Positions 1 through 7,058 of a stretch of DNA of 64,000 nucleotides are shown piece after piece. Origin of the DNA: Phycisphaeraceae bacterium (GTDB lineage Bacteria > Planctomycetota > Phycisphaerae > Phycisphaerales > Phycisphaeraceae); the NCBI GenBank assembly GCA_028277745.1, contig JANQFR010000014.1, positions 1-64,000 of the forward strand. The letters are read 5' to 3'. A program made the position numbers and the translations under genes. Every line of letters starts with the position of its first letter. Positions within the stretch are counted from its first letter, which is position 1. A model generated the notes under the pieces. The model was not told the DNA's origin, searched no databases, and saw only the letters and a list, made by a program, of their open reading frames with translations.

Positions 1-35
1 AGCATCTTCCGACGGGTCTGGACCGGGATCGCCAT
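1..35 (-). CDS. 5' end of a protein leaving the left edge
   Basis: An ATG on the minus strand at 35-33 is preceded at 6 nt by a perfect Shine-Dalgarno (AGGAGGT, complement of 42-48). The frame stays open to the window edge and gives MAIPVQTRRKM before being cut. Only 11 codons are visible, so no family can be named. The ribosome-binding site is the main support. The gene diverges from the plus-strand frame starting at 107, so 36-106 would hold both promoters. Confidence 0.5.
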   Translation of the reverse strand, partial: MAIPVQTRRKM

Positions 36-106
36 GCCGGGACCTCCTTGTCTGGCACACAGCATCCCATAAGCAACAAAATGGCGCAAGGAGCTCTAGA
101 CGAACC

Positions 107-460
107 GTGATCGTCGCCAACGGCATTACCATCTACGACGGCGTTAAATGGCACTTCGCTGAAGCCGAAGGCTTCTGGGAGGGACCATCGTTCTGGACAC
201 CCAAGAGCAGTCTCGCGGATCAGATCAAGTTGCAGGCGCAGGCGTTCGGAGTGTTCGAGGCCGACGCGCGTAGCGCGGCTCTGCGCGCCCAGCAGGCCTA
301 CGAAAGCAGGACGGTGCGGCTGCCAATCATCGGAACGACGGTGCCCGCTGCACCGGCGATGCTCGGGCTAGCCGCGATTGGCCTGATGCTGCTTGTGCTT
401 ATGTCCGCTTCGCTGCGCCAGCTCGCCCAACACACCCAAGATTCATCGAAGTCGATCTGA
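107..460 (+). CDS. hypothetical protein with C-terminal membrane helix
   Basis: A 117-residue frame with a GTG start at 107; AAGGAG at 88-93 lies 13 nt upstream. The frame is open further upstream, so the start is not certain. Residues 1-75 are soluble and Trp/Phe-rich (GFWEGPSFW) with a likely amphipathic helix; residues about 80-103 (PAAPAMLGLAAIGLMLLVLM) form one hydrophobic segment. No family is recognised. The TGA at 458-460 is followed in the same frame by a further 84 coding-like codons with two membrane helices (next entry), so this may be the first part of a larger three-helix membrane protein broken by a nonsense mutation. Confidence 0.5.
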   Translation: MIVANGITIYDGVKWHFAEAEGFWEGPSFWTPKSSLADQIKLQAQAFGVFEADARSAALRAQQAYESRTVRLPIIGTTVPAAPAMLGLAAIGLMLLVLMSASLRQLAQHTQDSSKSI

Positions 461-715
461 CTGCTGCTCGACTCCGCGCCTGTCAAATCGGCCACACTTG
501 TCGACAATCTCAGCTGTGCGATCGAACGCGTATGTGGCTGGGCTTACTACCTGGTTCTGCCGATCTGCCCCGTAGTGATCGCTGTGCTTGCCTGCGTGGT
601 GTACACCGATATGAAACGGTGGACCTACGTGGCAATAGCGGCCGCGTTGGGCGCCATCTCGGCGACCGCCAGCATCAGTGCCTATATCTCGCTGGCTCGC
701 ATTCGCGCCCGGTGA
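461..715 (+). pseudogene. in-frame continuation of the 107-460 membrane protein after a TGA
   Basis: Reading on in the frame of the previous gene past its TGA gives LLLDSAPVK and onward to a TGA at 713-715, 84 codons. It contains two clear hydrophobic segments (AYYLVLPICPVVIAVLACVV and YVAIAAALGAISATASISAY) separated by the short polar turn TDMKR, as in a helical hairpin. No ATG, GTG or TTG lies at its beginning; only CTG codons at 461 and 464 could start it. The simplest reading is one 202-residue protein interrupted by a stop. A separate CTG-started cistron or a sequencing error would look the same. Confidence 0.4.
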
Positions 716-732
716 GCGGGGCTTGGCTCGTA

Positions 733-1233
733 TCAACTCACTATGAATCGCTTCGCGTTCGCGTCCCATACCACGTTCGAGAACCTCTCGCGGGCAGCAA
801 GCGTGTCCCACAGCTCCAACAGATCGACCAGCCCGGCGGCGTTGATGACGCGGTGGGTCTGGAAGCCGTCGAACGCCCGGCGAATCTTCGACGCTTCCGA
901 AACAATGCGCTTGTCGCGGTTGGCAGTGAAGGTCACGGCGACCAAATACGACTTCACTCGTCGGACAACCATCTGCCCTCGCATGTCTGATGCCGACTCC
1001 GCGATCGTGTATCGGCCTTCCTGAAACTCCAAGGTGACTGCGCCACCGTGGGCCGACAGCCCGGTCAATTCGACGGGTTCAATCGCAGTGCCGCCGGCAA
1101 GAAGCCCCGTGGGCACGGTGATCCCCCATGTGCTGACATCGCGACGAACCGCTGAATCGCGCCGGTCGGAGCGCTGCATAGCACAACCCGCAACGCCCGC
1201 CACCGTAGCAACGAGAAACGCGCGACGGCTCAT
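733..1233 (-). CDS. putative Tat-type lipoprotein
   Basis: The start is set at the Met of MSRRAFLVATVAGVAGCA, although the frame is open 20 codons further upstream. That N-terminus combines a twin-arginine motif (SRRAFLV), a hydrophobic stretch and a lipobox (VAGC) with the lipidated Cys at residue 17. The mature part (about 150 residues) is rich in beta-strand-like segments and shows no family motif that I recognise. It is probably exported, lipidated and anchored in a membrane. It is convergent with the broken membrane gene at 107-715, their stops lying 17 nt apart. Function unknown. Confidence 0.55.
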   Translation of the reverse strand: MSRRAFLVATVAGVAGCAMQRSDRRDSAVRRDVSTWGITVPTGLLAGGTAIEPVELTGLSAHGGAVTLEFQEGRYTIAESASDMRGQMVVRRVKSYLVAVTFTANRDKRIVSEASKIRRAFDGFQTHRVINAAGLVDLLELWDTLAARERFSNVVWDANAKRFIVS

Positions 1234-2010
1234 GCACGATCGCTCGACGGAAAGGGAAACGATAGGAAGAGAGGACATTCGATAAGTTCGCATTTCCGCT
1301 GCCCCTGTCAGTGGATCATGATTGAGTGTAAAGGGTCGTTCCTACGGTGACCAGCTGGGTGGGGACAGGCGGCTGTGATCTTGGAATTGCGGCTCGCCGC
1401 TATCGGCAGGGAATTTATAGTAGGACGCATGATTCTATGTGGGCGTGCTTAGGGTGGATCGGAGGTGAAGGTGGAAACTACGCAGTCTGCCCGCCCCTCG
1501 GAAAGTGACGTAAGGTCGCGTTGAGTTTGGCGTAGTCCAACGTGCCGAAGCACCCGGGGTGAACGAATTCCTGACGTTGCAGTTAGCGGCTTCAAGCGCC
1601 CATGTCACCGCTTGCGGCGGACTTGAGTAGCAGGGCGATGGCTTGGCTTACCACGGCGGCAGTTTCTGCCAGTCAAGATGCGGGGAAGTCGGGCGTGCGC
1701 CGTATTATGCGCCCCGGCGATTGGAAACCGTCGTCATTCCCGATGACTTTGCGGGGTGTTCGACTCCCCTTGTGGCATCGGTTGCATCTCGCTGATTCGA
1801 ATGCGGTTGGATTTGACCTAAGACATTAACATGCTGCATAAGGTCGTGAACCGCAAGTGCCTGCGGCGGGCCAGCGCGACCAATTTACTGGGGCACGGTC
1901 TATGTGCCTTCTTCGACGAGTTCGGAGCCCAATGAACTTGAAAGACACAACCCGGGCGCGGGTTACGACGGCCGCCGAACAAGTGTGCAGGCCCAGTCGG
2001 CCGTGCCAGA
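1234..2010. other. no convincing gene; possibly decayed DNA
   Basis: About 780 nt without a frame that looks coding. Short open frames exist (for example plus 1602-1829) but lack a ribosome-binding site and protein-like composition. Position 1751-1770 contains a tRNA T-arm-like string (GTTCGACTCCCC) without the rest of a tRNA. Together with the broken gene at 107-715 this suggests remnants of mobile or degraded DNA. Confidence 0.4.
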
Positions 2011-2232
2011 TCAGCTTGGCTCGGTGAGGAGTGCTTGAAGAGCCCGTCTCATCTCGGGCGGCAGCCTAGCAAGGGCAGCAACGACCTTGGCAAGGTCGGT
2101 GCTCGCCGACTCGTCGGTCGTTACTGCGGTTTCTACTGTTGTTGGGGGCGGGCCGTCCTGTAAGTGACGGTCAGGACAGGTGCTTGGAGGGGAGGGCCCG
2201 TAGCCAGCTGCGCCAACGTCCCTTAACTTCAT
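2011..2232 (-). CDS. small hypothetical protein with amphipathic C-terminal helix
   Basis: The frame is open from 2460, but the region before MKLRDVGAAGYG looks non-coding, so I place the start at the ATG at 2232 (73 aa). The N-terminal half is Pro-rich (GPSPPSTCPDRHLQDGPPPT). The last 30 residues (STDLAKVVAALARLPPEMRR and a few more) form a convincing amphipathic helix-turn-helix. Short proteins with this sort of ending are, as far as I remember, common next to integrase genes in planctomycete genomes, but no integrase is visible here. Function unknown; the reading frame itself is uncertain. Confidence 0.4.
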   Translation of the reverse strand: MKLRDVGAAGYGPSPPSTCPDRHLQDGPPPTTVETAVTTDESASTDLAKVVAALARLPPEMRRALQALLTEPS

Positions 2233-2265
2233 GCCATGAATTAACTTACAGACTTCTATGGCATC

Positions 2266-2289
2266 AACCGGCGTATCTTGACGCCGGTT
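2266..2289. repeat. 9-bp perfect inverted repeat
   Basis: AACCGGCGT (2266-2274), a 6-nt loop and ACGCCGGTT (2281-2289) form a perfect hairpin 33 nt upstream of the proposed minus-strand start at 2232. There is no U tract for a terminator. It could be a protein-binding site or a leader hairpin of the small gene. Confidence 0.5.
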
Positions 2290-2545
2290 ACTGTCGAACG
2301 AAAGAGTATAACGGTCACCAACCACTCTGCAAGCACGCCATCCAGGCGGAGCCGCCCCCTTCATCGAGCCAATCGACGCGATCAAGCGCGGGACGAAGAG
2401 CGGGCGATTCGGACCTTCGGCCGCCTGCGGCGCCCTCAGGACCGGCTTCACGCCTTGCATTTGATTTGCTGGCGCGACCTCGCGATTCGAAGCGGAACGC
2501 CAATAACCTTATCCTTTGGCCTCGGAACCTTATGCGAGAAACTTA

Positions 2546-4042
2546 ATGACGACCCAACTCACGCTTTCCGACGCTGAACTCCGCGACCGCATCATGGGCT
2601 GCTGGCTGGGCAAGGCCGTGGGCGGCACGCTGGGCATGCCTTATGAAGGCGTGCGTCACACGCTGGACCTGACGTTCTACGACCCGGCGCCGACCGAGAT
2701 GCTGCCCAACGACGACCTGGACCTGCAGGTGGTGTATGCGTACCTGTTGGACCGCATGGGTGACGCCGAGGGCGGCCCGCGCGTGGATCGGAACATCCTC
2801 AGCGCCGCCTGGGGACATATCGGCATGTCGCCGGATGAATACGGCGTGGTCAAACGCAACCTCAAACTCGGCCTGCGCCCGCCGGCCACGGGCGCCTATG
2901 ACAACGCGTTCACCCGCGGGATGGGCGCAGCAATCCGCACCGAATTGTGGGCGTGCCTCGCGCCGGGCGACCCGGCCCTTGCGGTGAAGTACGCCTACGA
3001 GGACGCCTGTATGGACCACGCCGGGGAAGGGATCTACGCGGCGCTATTCCTCGCCGCGATCGAAGCGGCGGCGTTCATCGAGCCCGACCGCGACAGGCTT
3101 CTCGAAATCGGCCTGGAGCATATCCCCGCCGATTGCGAACTCGCGCAGGCCGTCCGCGACACGTGCGCGTGGTGGGCCGAGTCGGGCGACTGGAAACAGG
3201 TGCAGCACCGGCTGGCCGACCGGTATCTCAATGACAATTTTACGGACGTGGTGATCAACCTCGCGTACATCGTGCTGGGCTGGCTGGCGGGACGCGATTT
3301 CGGCGAAGCGATCTGCATTGCGGTGAATTGCGGGCAGGACACCGACTGCACGGGCGCGACGCTGGGAGCGTTGCTGGGCATCCTCGACCCGGACGGGATC
3401 GACGATCGCTGGCTCAAACCGATCGGCCGGAACCTCGTGCTCAGCCCCTGCATTACGGGGGTCGAGCACCCGCCGACGCTCGACGGCTTCACCGACCTGG
3501 TGCTGGACCTGCGCCGACGCGTGGCCGGCCGCGGCACGCCCGCCGATGAGCCGCTGCCGAACCTCGACCACCTGGCCATCCCCGCGCACACCGCGGTGTT
3601 GCCGGCCATGCCCGCCGCCGACGGCCCGCCCCCGGACCTCGCCGACGCCCGAAGCATCGTGCTGCCGGGCACGTTTATCGAGCAGGAAGCGCAAGCCGAC
3701 GGGGTGATCGTGCTGGCCTACACCGTTCGTGTCGCCGAGGCCCAACGCGTCCATCTGATGTTCAACACGCCCCAGCCGGTCCGGGTGTGGTGGGATCAGC
3801 AAGGGATGATCGACAGCGAAGGCGGTGCGTTCGTCCCCGCTTTCCACCGCACCGTCCCTAAAGATCAGATCGCCACGATCGACGCCCCGGCGGGCGAGCA
3901 CCGCGTCATCGCGGCGCTGCAATCACCCGGCAAGGGCCAGACGCTGCGCTGGTGCATCGGCCTCTCGGATGATCCGGACCAACCGGTGCTCCGTGACTGG
4001 CTCGACGACGCGTTCGAGCGCGTCGGCCCAGCGTCCGCCTGA
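2546..4042 (+). CDS. ADP-ribosylglycohydrolase-fold protein
   Basis: 498 residues starting at ATG 2546 (MTTQLTLSDAELRDRIMGCW); the preceding ten in-frame codons look like leader. The opening DRIMGCWLGKAVGGTLGMPY, the acidic DDLDLQ block near residue 55 and the late AVNCGQDTDCTGATLGALLG motif are hallmarks of the family, whose members bind two Mg ions and hydrolyse ADP-ribose linkages. The catalytic fold takes up about residues 5-300. The remaining 200 residues form a beta-rich C-terminal extension not needed for the core fold. No signal peptide is seen. In Planctomycetota and Bacteroidota such extended proteins often sit among glycan-degradation genes, so the substrate here may be a sugar derivative rather than ADP-ribosyl protein. 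It is convergent with the GH16 gene of module A. Confidence 0.85.
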   Translation: MTTQLTLSDAELRDRIMGCWLGKAVGGTLGMPYEGVRHTLDLTFYDPAPTEMLPNDDLDLQVVYAYLLDRMGDAEGGPRVDRNILSAAWGHIGMSPDEYGVVKRNLKLGLRPPATGAYDNAFTRGMGAAIRTELWACLAPGDPALAVKYAYEDACMDHAGEGIYAALFLAAIEAAAFIEPDRDRLLEIGLEHIPADCELAQAVRDTCAWWAESGDWKQVQHRLADRYLNDNFTDVVINLAYIVLGWLAGRDFGEAICIAVNCGQDTDCTGATLGALLGILDPDGIDDRWLKPIGRNLVLSPCITGVEHPPTLDGFTDLVLDLRRRVAGRGTPADEPLPNLDHLAIPAHTAVLPAMPAADGPPPDLADARSIVLPGTFIEQEAQADGVIVLAYTVRVAEAQRVHLMFNTPQPVRVWWDQQGMIDSEGGAFVPAFHRTVPKDQIATIDAPAGEHRVIAALQSPGKGQTLRWCIGLSDDPDQPVLRDWLDDAFERVGPASA

Positions 4043-4053
4043 AACACAGACAG

Positions 4054-4085
4054 GTCGAATCGGCCCGATGCCTGGGCCGACCGAC
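4054..4085. terminator. hairpin between convergent genes
   Basis: TCGGCCC (4060-4066) pairs with GGGCCGA (4074-4080) and outer GTCG (4054-4057) pairs with CGAC (4082-4085). It lies between the stop codons of the two convergent genes and could stop transcription in both directions. No U tract follows on either strand, so this is tentative. Confidence 0.35.
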
Positions 4086-4098
4086 CGCGTTTCGTGGC

Positions 4099-6009
4099 TT
4101 ACTGATCGATCAGGTCCTTGCGTTGCCAGACGCGGATGTAGTCGATCACGAAGTCGGCGGGGAGTTGCGAGTCGTCGAGCGCATTGTTGTCCCAGCCGCC
4201 GCTGACCATGTAGAGGATCGGGTAGGACGGCACGCTGCAGACCCGCTCGTGCTCCCAGCGGGCGACCTCGTTGCCGTTGACGTAGTACACGACCTTGCCG
4301 GGCAGCCAAAGCATGCCGGCGGTGATGAAGCCCTCGGCATCGTGCGCGGTGTAAATGGCGGTGGAGCCGGTGGCTTTGTGGTTCTTGTCGTAACCGTCCC
4401 AGTGGAAAGCGATATTGAAGCGGTGAGGCCCCCAGCGGGTGAGGTGCTCCATGATGTCGAATTCCATCCCGCCGAACTCGGTCATGCTGCGTTTCCACCG
4501 CGGCCAGTCTTCGTTGCCGCGGTCGGGCATGGTCCAGAACGCGGGCCAGAGGCCGGGGACTTCGGGCAGCTTCATGCGGGCCTCAAAGTAGCCGTAGGTC
4601 TGGGCGAACTTGTCGTAGGTGTCAAGGTAGCCGACGGCGTAGTCGGTCTGGTTCTTGCCGGTCTTGGGGTGCTTCTGATTGGGGTCGTCGTTGATGTAGC
4701 CGGTCTTCTTTTCGTAGCGTAGGATGGCCTTGCCGTCCTCGAGCAGGACGTTGTCGCGGGAGAAGTGGCTGCGGCGGTCCCAGTAGTTGGCGGTGTGGAT
4801 GTTCCAGCGGTCGAGGTCGATGCTGCCGCTATCAAACTCGTCCTCGAAGGTGACCACCCAATCGCCCTCGACCGGGGGCCGCTTGCCGAGCCAGTCGGGG
4901 GTTTCGGCGGGCGGGGCGGTGGCTTTGATCTGGTCAATGCGGAGTTTGCCGCCGCTTTCTTTCAACTTAAGGTCGACGGCCGAGATCCGGTCGCTCAGGA
5001 CGCGGTTGCCGCTTCCGGGCTGACCCTTCAGATGGCCCTTGCGGAGTTCGGTGGGCCCGATCCACGGCTTGCCGGTGCTGAAGGGGGCGATCAGCGTGGC
5101 CGAGGCGCCCGGGGCGATCGGCTGGTCCGCGGCGCCGGCGGGCGACGAGTCGCGGCCGCTGAACACCCGGGCGACCGGCGTGACCGGGGCGTCGCCGGTG
5201 TTGGTGACCGTGACTTCGACCTGCAACGCGTCGGTGAGTCGCCACTTGCCCACGGCCGGCTTGACCCTGGCGTGCGCGCCCGCCTCACGGAACGCGACCT
5301 CGACGCCGGCCGGGGTCACAGACGCGTCGCTCTGTTTCGTCACAAAGGCGAGGTCTTTCTCGGCATTGACGCTTTCGCCGAGCATGATGCCGTCCTTCGG
5401 CGTGACGCGGACGTTCTCCGGTTTGACCGGCGGCTTTTCACCGGCCGGGCCGCCCGCGGTGATCGCGTTGACCCGGAGCCGGACCGGCTGCTTGGCCTTG
5501 CCGGTGAACAGCAGCACCTGTGAAACCTTGCTCGGGTCGAGCTTGTAGCTGGGCTTGTAGCCGTAGGCATGGCCAAAGATGACCTTGATCCGCCTGGTCT
5601 CGCCGGGCTTGATGGTGCGGGCCTCGGTGTTCCACGGGCTCTTCTTCCAGTCGCCGCGGTTGTCGACGCGGAGTTGGAGGCGGACCGGCTTGTCGCCGGT
5701 GTTGGTGACCTCGGCGATGACGTGCCCGAAGCGGGACAGGTCCCACGCGTCGCCGGAGCCGGGGAGGATCGCGACGCCGGGATAACCGTCACCGCCGGGC
5801 TCGATATTGAAAAACAAAGCCGTGTCGATCCCGCTTTGGCCGGGTTTGGCGGAGACCTGATCCGAACTGGGCTTGAGTTTCACGCCGCCGTCGGAGAGGT
5901 CGAGCAACTGCAACGTCTCGGCCTCGGAATCGTTTGCCTGGGCGTGGGCCAAACCGGCCGGTGTGAGCAAGGCCGCCAGATAAAGGACGGAAATCAAACG
6001 AACGAGCAT
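4099..6009 (-). CDS. secreted GH16 family glycoside hydrolase (module A)
   Basis: The start is at the ATG at 6009, preceded by AGGAG; it opens with signal peptide MLVRLISVLYLAALLTPAGL ending at AHA. The protein has 636 residues. Residues about 30-185 resemble a beta-sandwich carbohydrate-binding domain and about 200-310 a CARDB-like module. The GH16 domain runs from about 385 to the end. The catalytic EFDIME motif gives E516 as nucleophile, D518 as helper and E521 as acid/base. WPAFWTMPD and the final DYIRVWQ strand are typical of the agarase, porphyranase and carrageenase branch. It is the last gene of module A, behind a LacI-prepilin fusion and a PEP-CTERM protein on the same strand. The likely substrate is an algal galactan, but GH16 also includes laminarinases. 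Confidence 0.9.
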   Translation of the reverse strand: MLVRLISVLYLAALLTPAGLAHAQANDSEAETLQLLDLSDGGVKLKPSSDQVSAKPGQSGIDTALFFNIEPGGDGYPGVAILPGSGDAWDLSRFGHVIAEVTNTGDKPVRLQLRVDNRGDWKKSPWNTEARTIKPGETRRIKVIFGHAYGYKPSYKLDPSKVSQVLLFTGKAKQPVRLRVNAITAGGPAGEKPPVKPENVRVTPKDGIMLGESVNAEKDLAFVTKQSDASVTPAGVEVAFREAGAHARVKPAVGKWRLTDALQVEVTVTNTGDAPVTPVARVFSGRDSSPAGAADQPIAPGASATLIAPFSTGKPWIGPTELRKGHLKGQPGSGNRVLSDRISAVDLKLKESGGKLRIDQIKATAPPAETPDWLGKRPPVEGDWVVTFEDEFDSGSIDLDRWNIHTANYWDRRSHFSRDNVLLEDGKAILRYEKKTGYINDDPNQKHPKTGKNQTDYAVGYLDTYDKFAQTYGYFEARMKLPEVPGLWPAFWTMPDRGNEDWPRWKRSMTEFGGMEFDIMEHLTRWGPHRFNIAFHWDGYDKNHKATGSTAIYTAHDAEGFITAGMLWLPGKVVYYVNGNEVARWEHERVCSVPSYPILYMVSGGWDNNALDDSQLPADFVIDYIRVWQRKDLIDQ

Positions 6010-6150
6010 GCGGGAACTCCTATGGCGAATCAGATCTACTGCCTGAATCAATACGTTCGAGAAACGGCCCTTGGTCACGGCAGACCTCGGCGTATCCGGC
6101 GAAACCACGTTCGGCGGCGACCGAAGGCGGCGCCCCTGACCATCAGCCGC

Positions 6151-6981
6151 TCAACGACCCGACGTTGAGGGTCTGCTCGAGTATGAGCGGCGTTGGCGGC
6201 CGATCAGGAACAGGGCGCCCGCTGAGGCGAGGATCAGCGACCCCGGCTCGGGCACGACCGAGATCCGCACGAACTCGCCGTCGATATCGGTGACTTGCAG
6301 CCCCAGGCCGGTGTTATCGATGATCTCGTCGTCGATCTGGTTCTGGGCGTTGGCGACCGTGGTCTTCAGCTCCAGGACGGCGGACTCGTGGTCGAATCGC
6401 ACAAAACCGTCATTATTCGAGCTGAACGCCGTGCTCGCATCGATGCGGACGGTGATGTCGTTGAGCCGGAGCTGAGGCGAGCTGAAACCGTCGATGGCCC
6501 GGTCGATGAGCAGCAGCCCCCCGCCGGAGACGCTCGCGTTGCGGTTCCGGGCGTAATAACTGTTGAAAAGCTCCAGCGTGTTGCCCGACTCGATAACCCA
6601 GTTCCCCGTGTTGCTGTTGTTGCGGAGCTCAAAACGATCGAGGCGATTGACGCCGGCGCCTGTGCTGAAGATGTTGTGCAGGTCGTCGAAGTCACTGCCG
6701 TTGACATCGATGGTCCAGCCCACGGTTTCGAACCGGATGCCGTTGACTTTGCGTCCGTTGGGCACGGTGACCGTGCCAGGCGTCGTTGTTGCGTCGAACA
6801 CGGCGGTGTCGCGGAAATCGTCGTTCGAGGGCGGGGAGCCGCCCACCCAGTTTGCGCCGTCCGTCCACAAGCCGTTGCCCTCCGAACCGTCCCAGACCAC
6901 AAGGGCGGCGTGGCTCGAAAGCGTGAAGAGACCGAGCGCGGCAGTGCTGACGACGGCAGCGGCGATTCGTGTGCGATTCAT
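6151..6981 (-). CDS. PEP-CTERM sorting domain protein (module A)
   Basis: The start at ATG 6981 has GGAGG just upstream; the open frame extends 27 codons further but without coding character. The signal peptide is MNRTRIAAAVVSTAALGLFT with cleavage near SHA. The mature part begins with a motif seen in secreted beta-helix proteins (WDGSEGNGLWTDGANWVGG). The C-terminus VPEPGSLILASAGALFLIGR plus Arg residues is a canonical PEP-CTERM signal, processed by an exosortase that attaches or releases the protein at the cell surface. Total 276 residues. It lies between the LacI-prepilin fusion and the GH16 gene. A perfect 7-bp inverted repeat (6150-6156 with 6163-6169) overlaps its stop codon. Unlike the other three PEP-CTERM proteins in the window it does not share their Y-D-I-Y-like midsection. 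Confidence 0.88.
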   Translation of the reverse strand: MNRTRIAAAVVSTAALGLFTLSSHAALVVWDGSEGNGLWTDGANWVGGSPPSNDDFRDTAVFDATTTPGTVTVPNGRKVNGIRFETVGWTIDVNGSDFDDLHNIFSTGAGVNRLDRFELRNNSNTGNWVIESGNTLELFNSYYARNRNASVSGGGLLLIDRAIDGFSSPQLRLNDITVRIDASTAFSSNNDGFVRFDHESAVLELKTTVANAQNQIDDEIIDNTGLGLQVTDIDGEFVRISVVPEPGSLILASAGALFLIGRQRRSYSSRPSTSGR

Positions 6982-7058
6982 GAGGCTTCCTCCAGGTAAC
7001 AAGGATTCGATCGGATTATTCGGTGATGCGGGCGGCAACCCGCCCGCGGGGTTGAGGA

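Noticed and set aside
393-575. Alternative plus-strand frame across the TGA at 458-460
   Set aside because: It overlaps the better frames at 107-715 and lacks hydrophobic segments or other protein-like features.
1751-1770. tRNA-like T-arm string
   Set aside because: Acceptor, D and anticodon arms cannot be built around it; at best a remnant of an attachment site.
1602-1829. 75-codon plus-strand frame
   Set aside because: No ribosome-binding site and composition not protein-like; lies within apparently decayed DNA.
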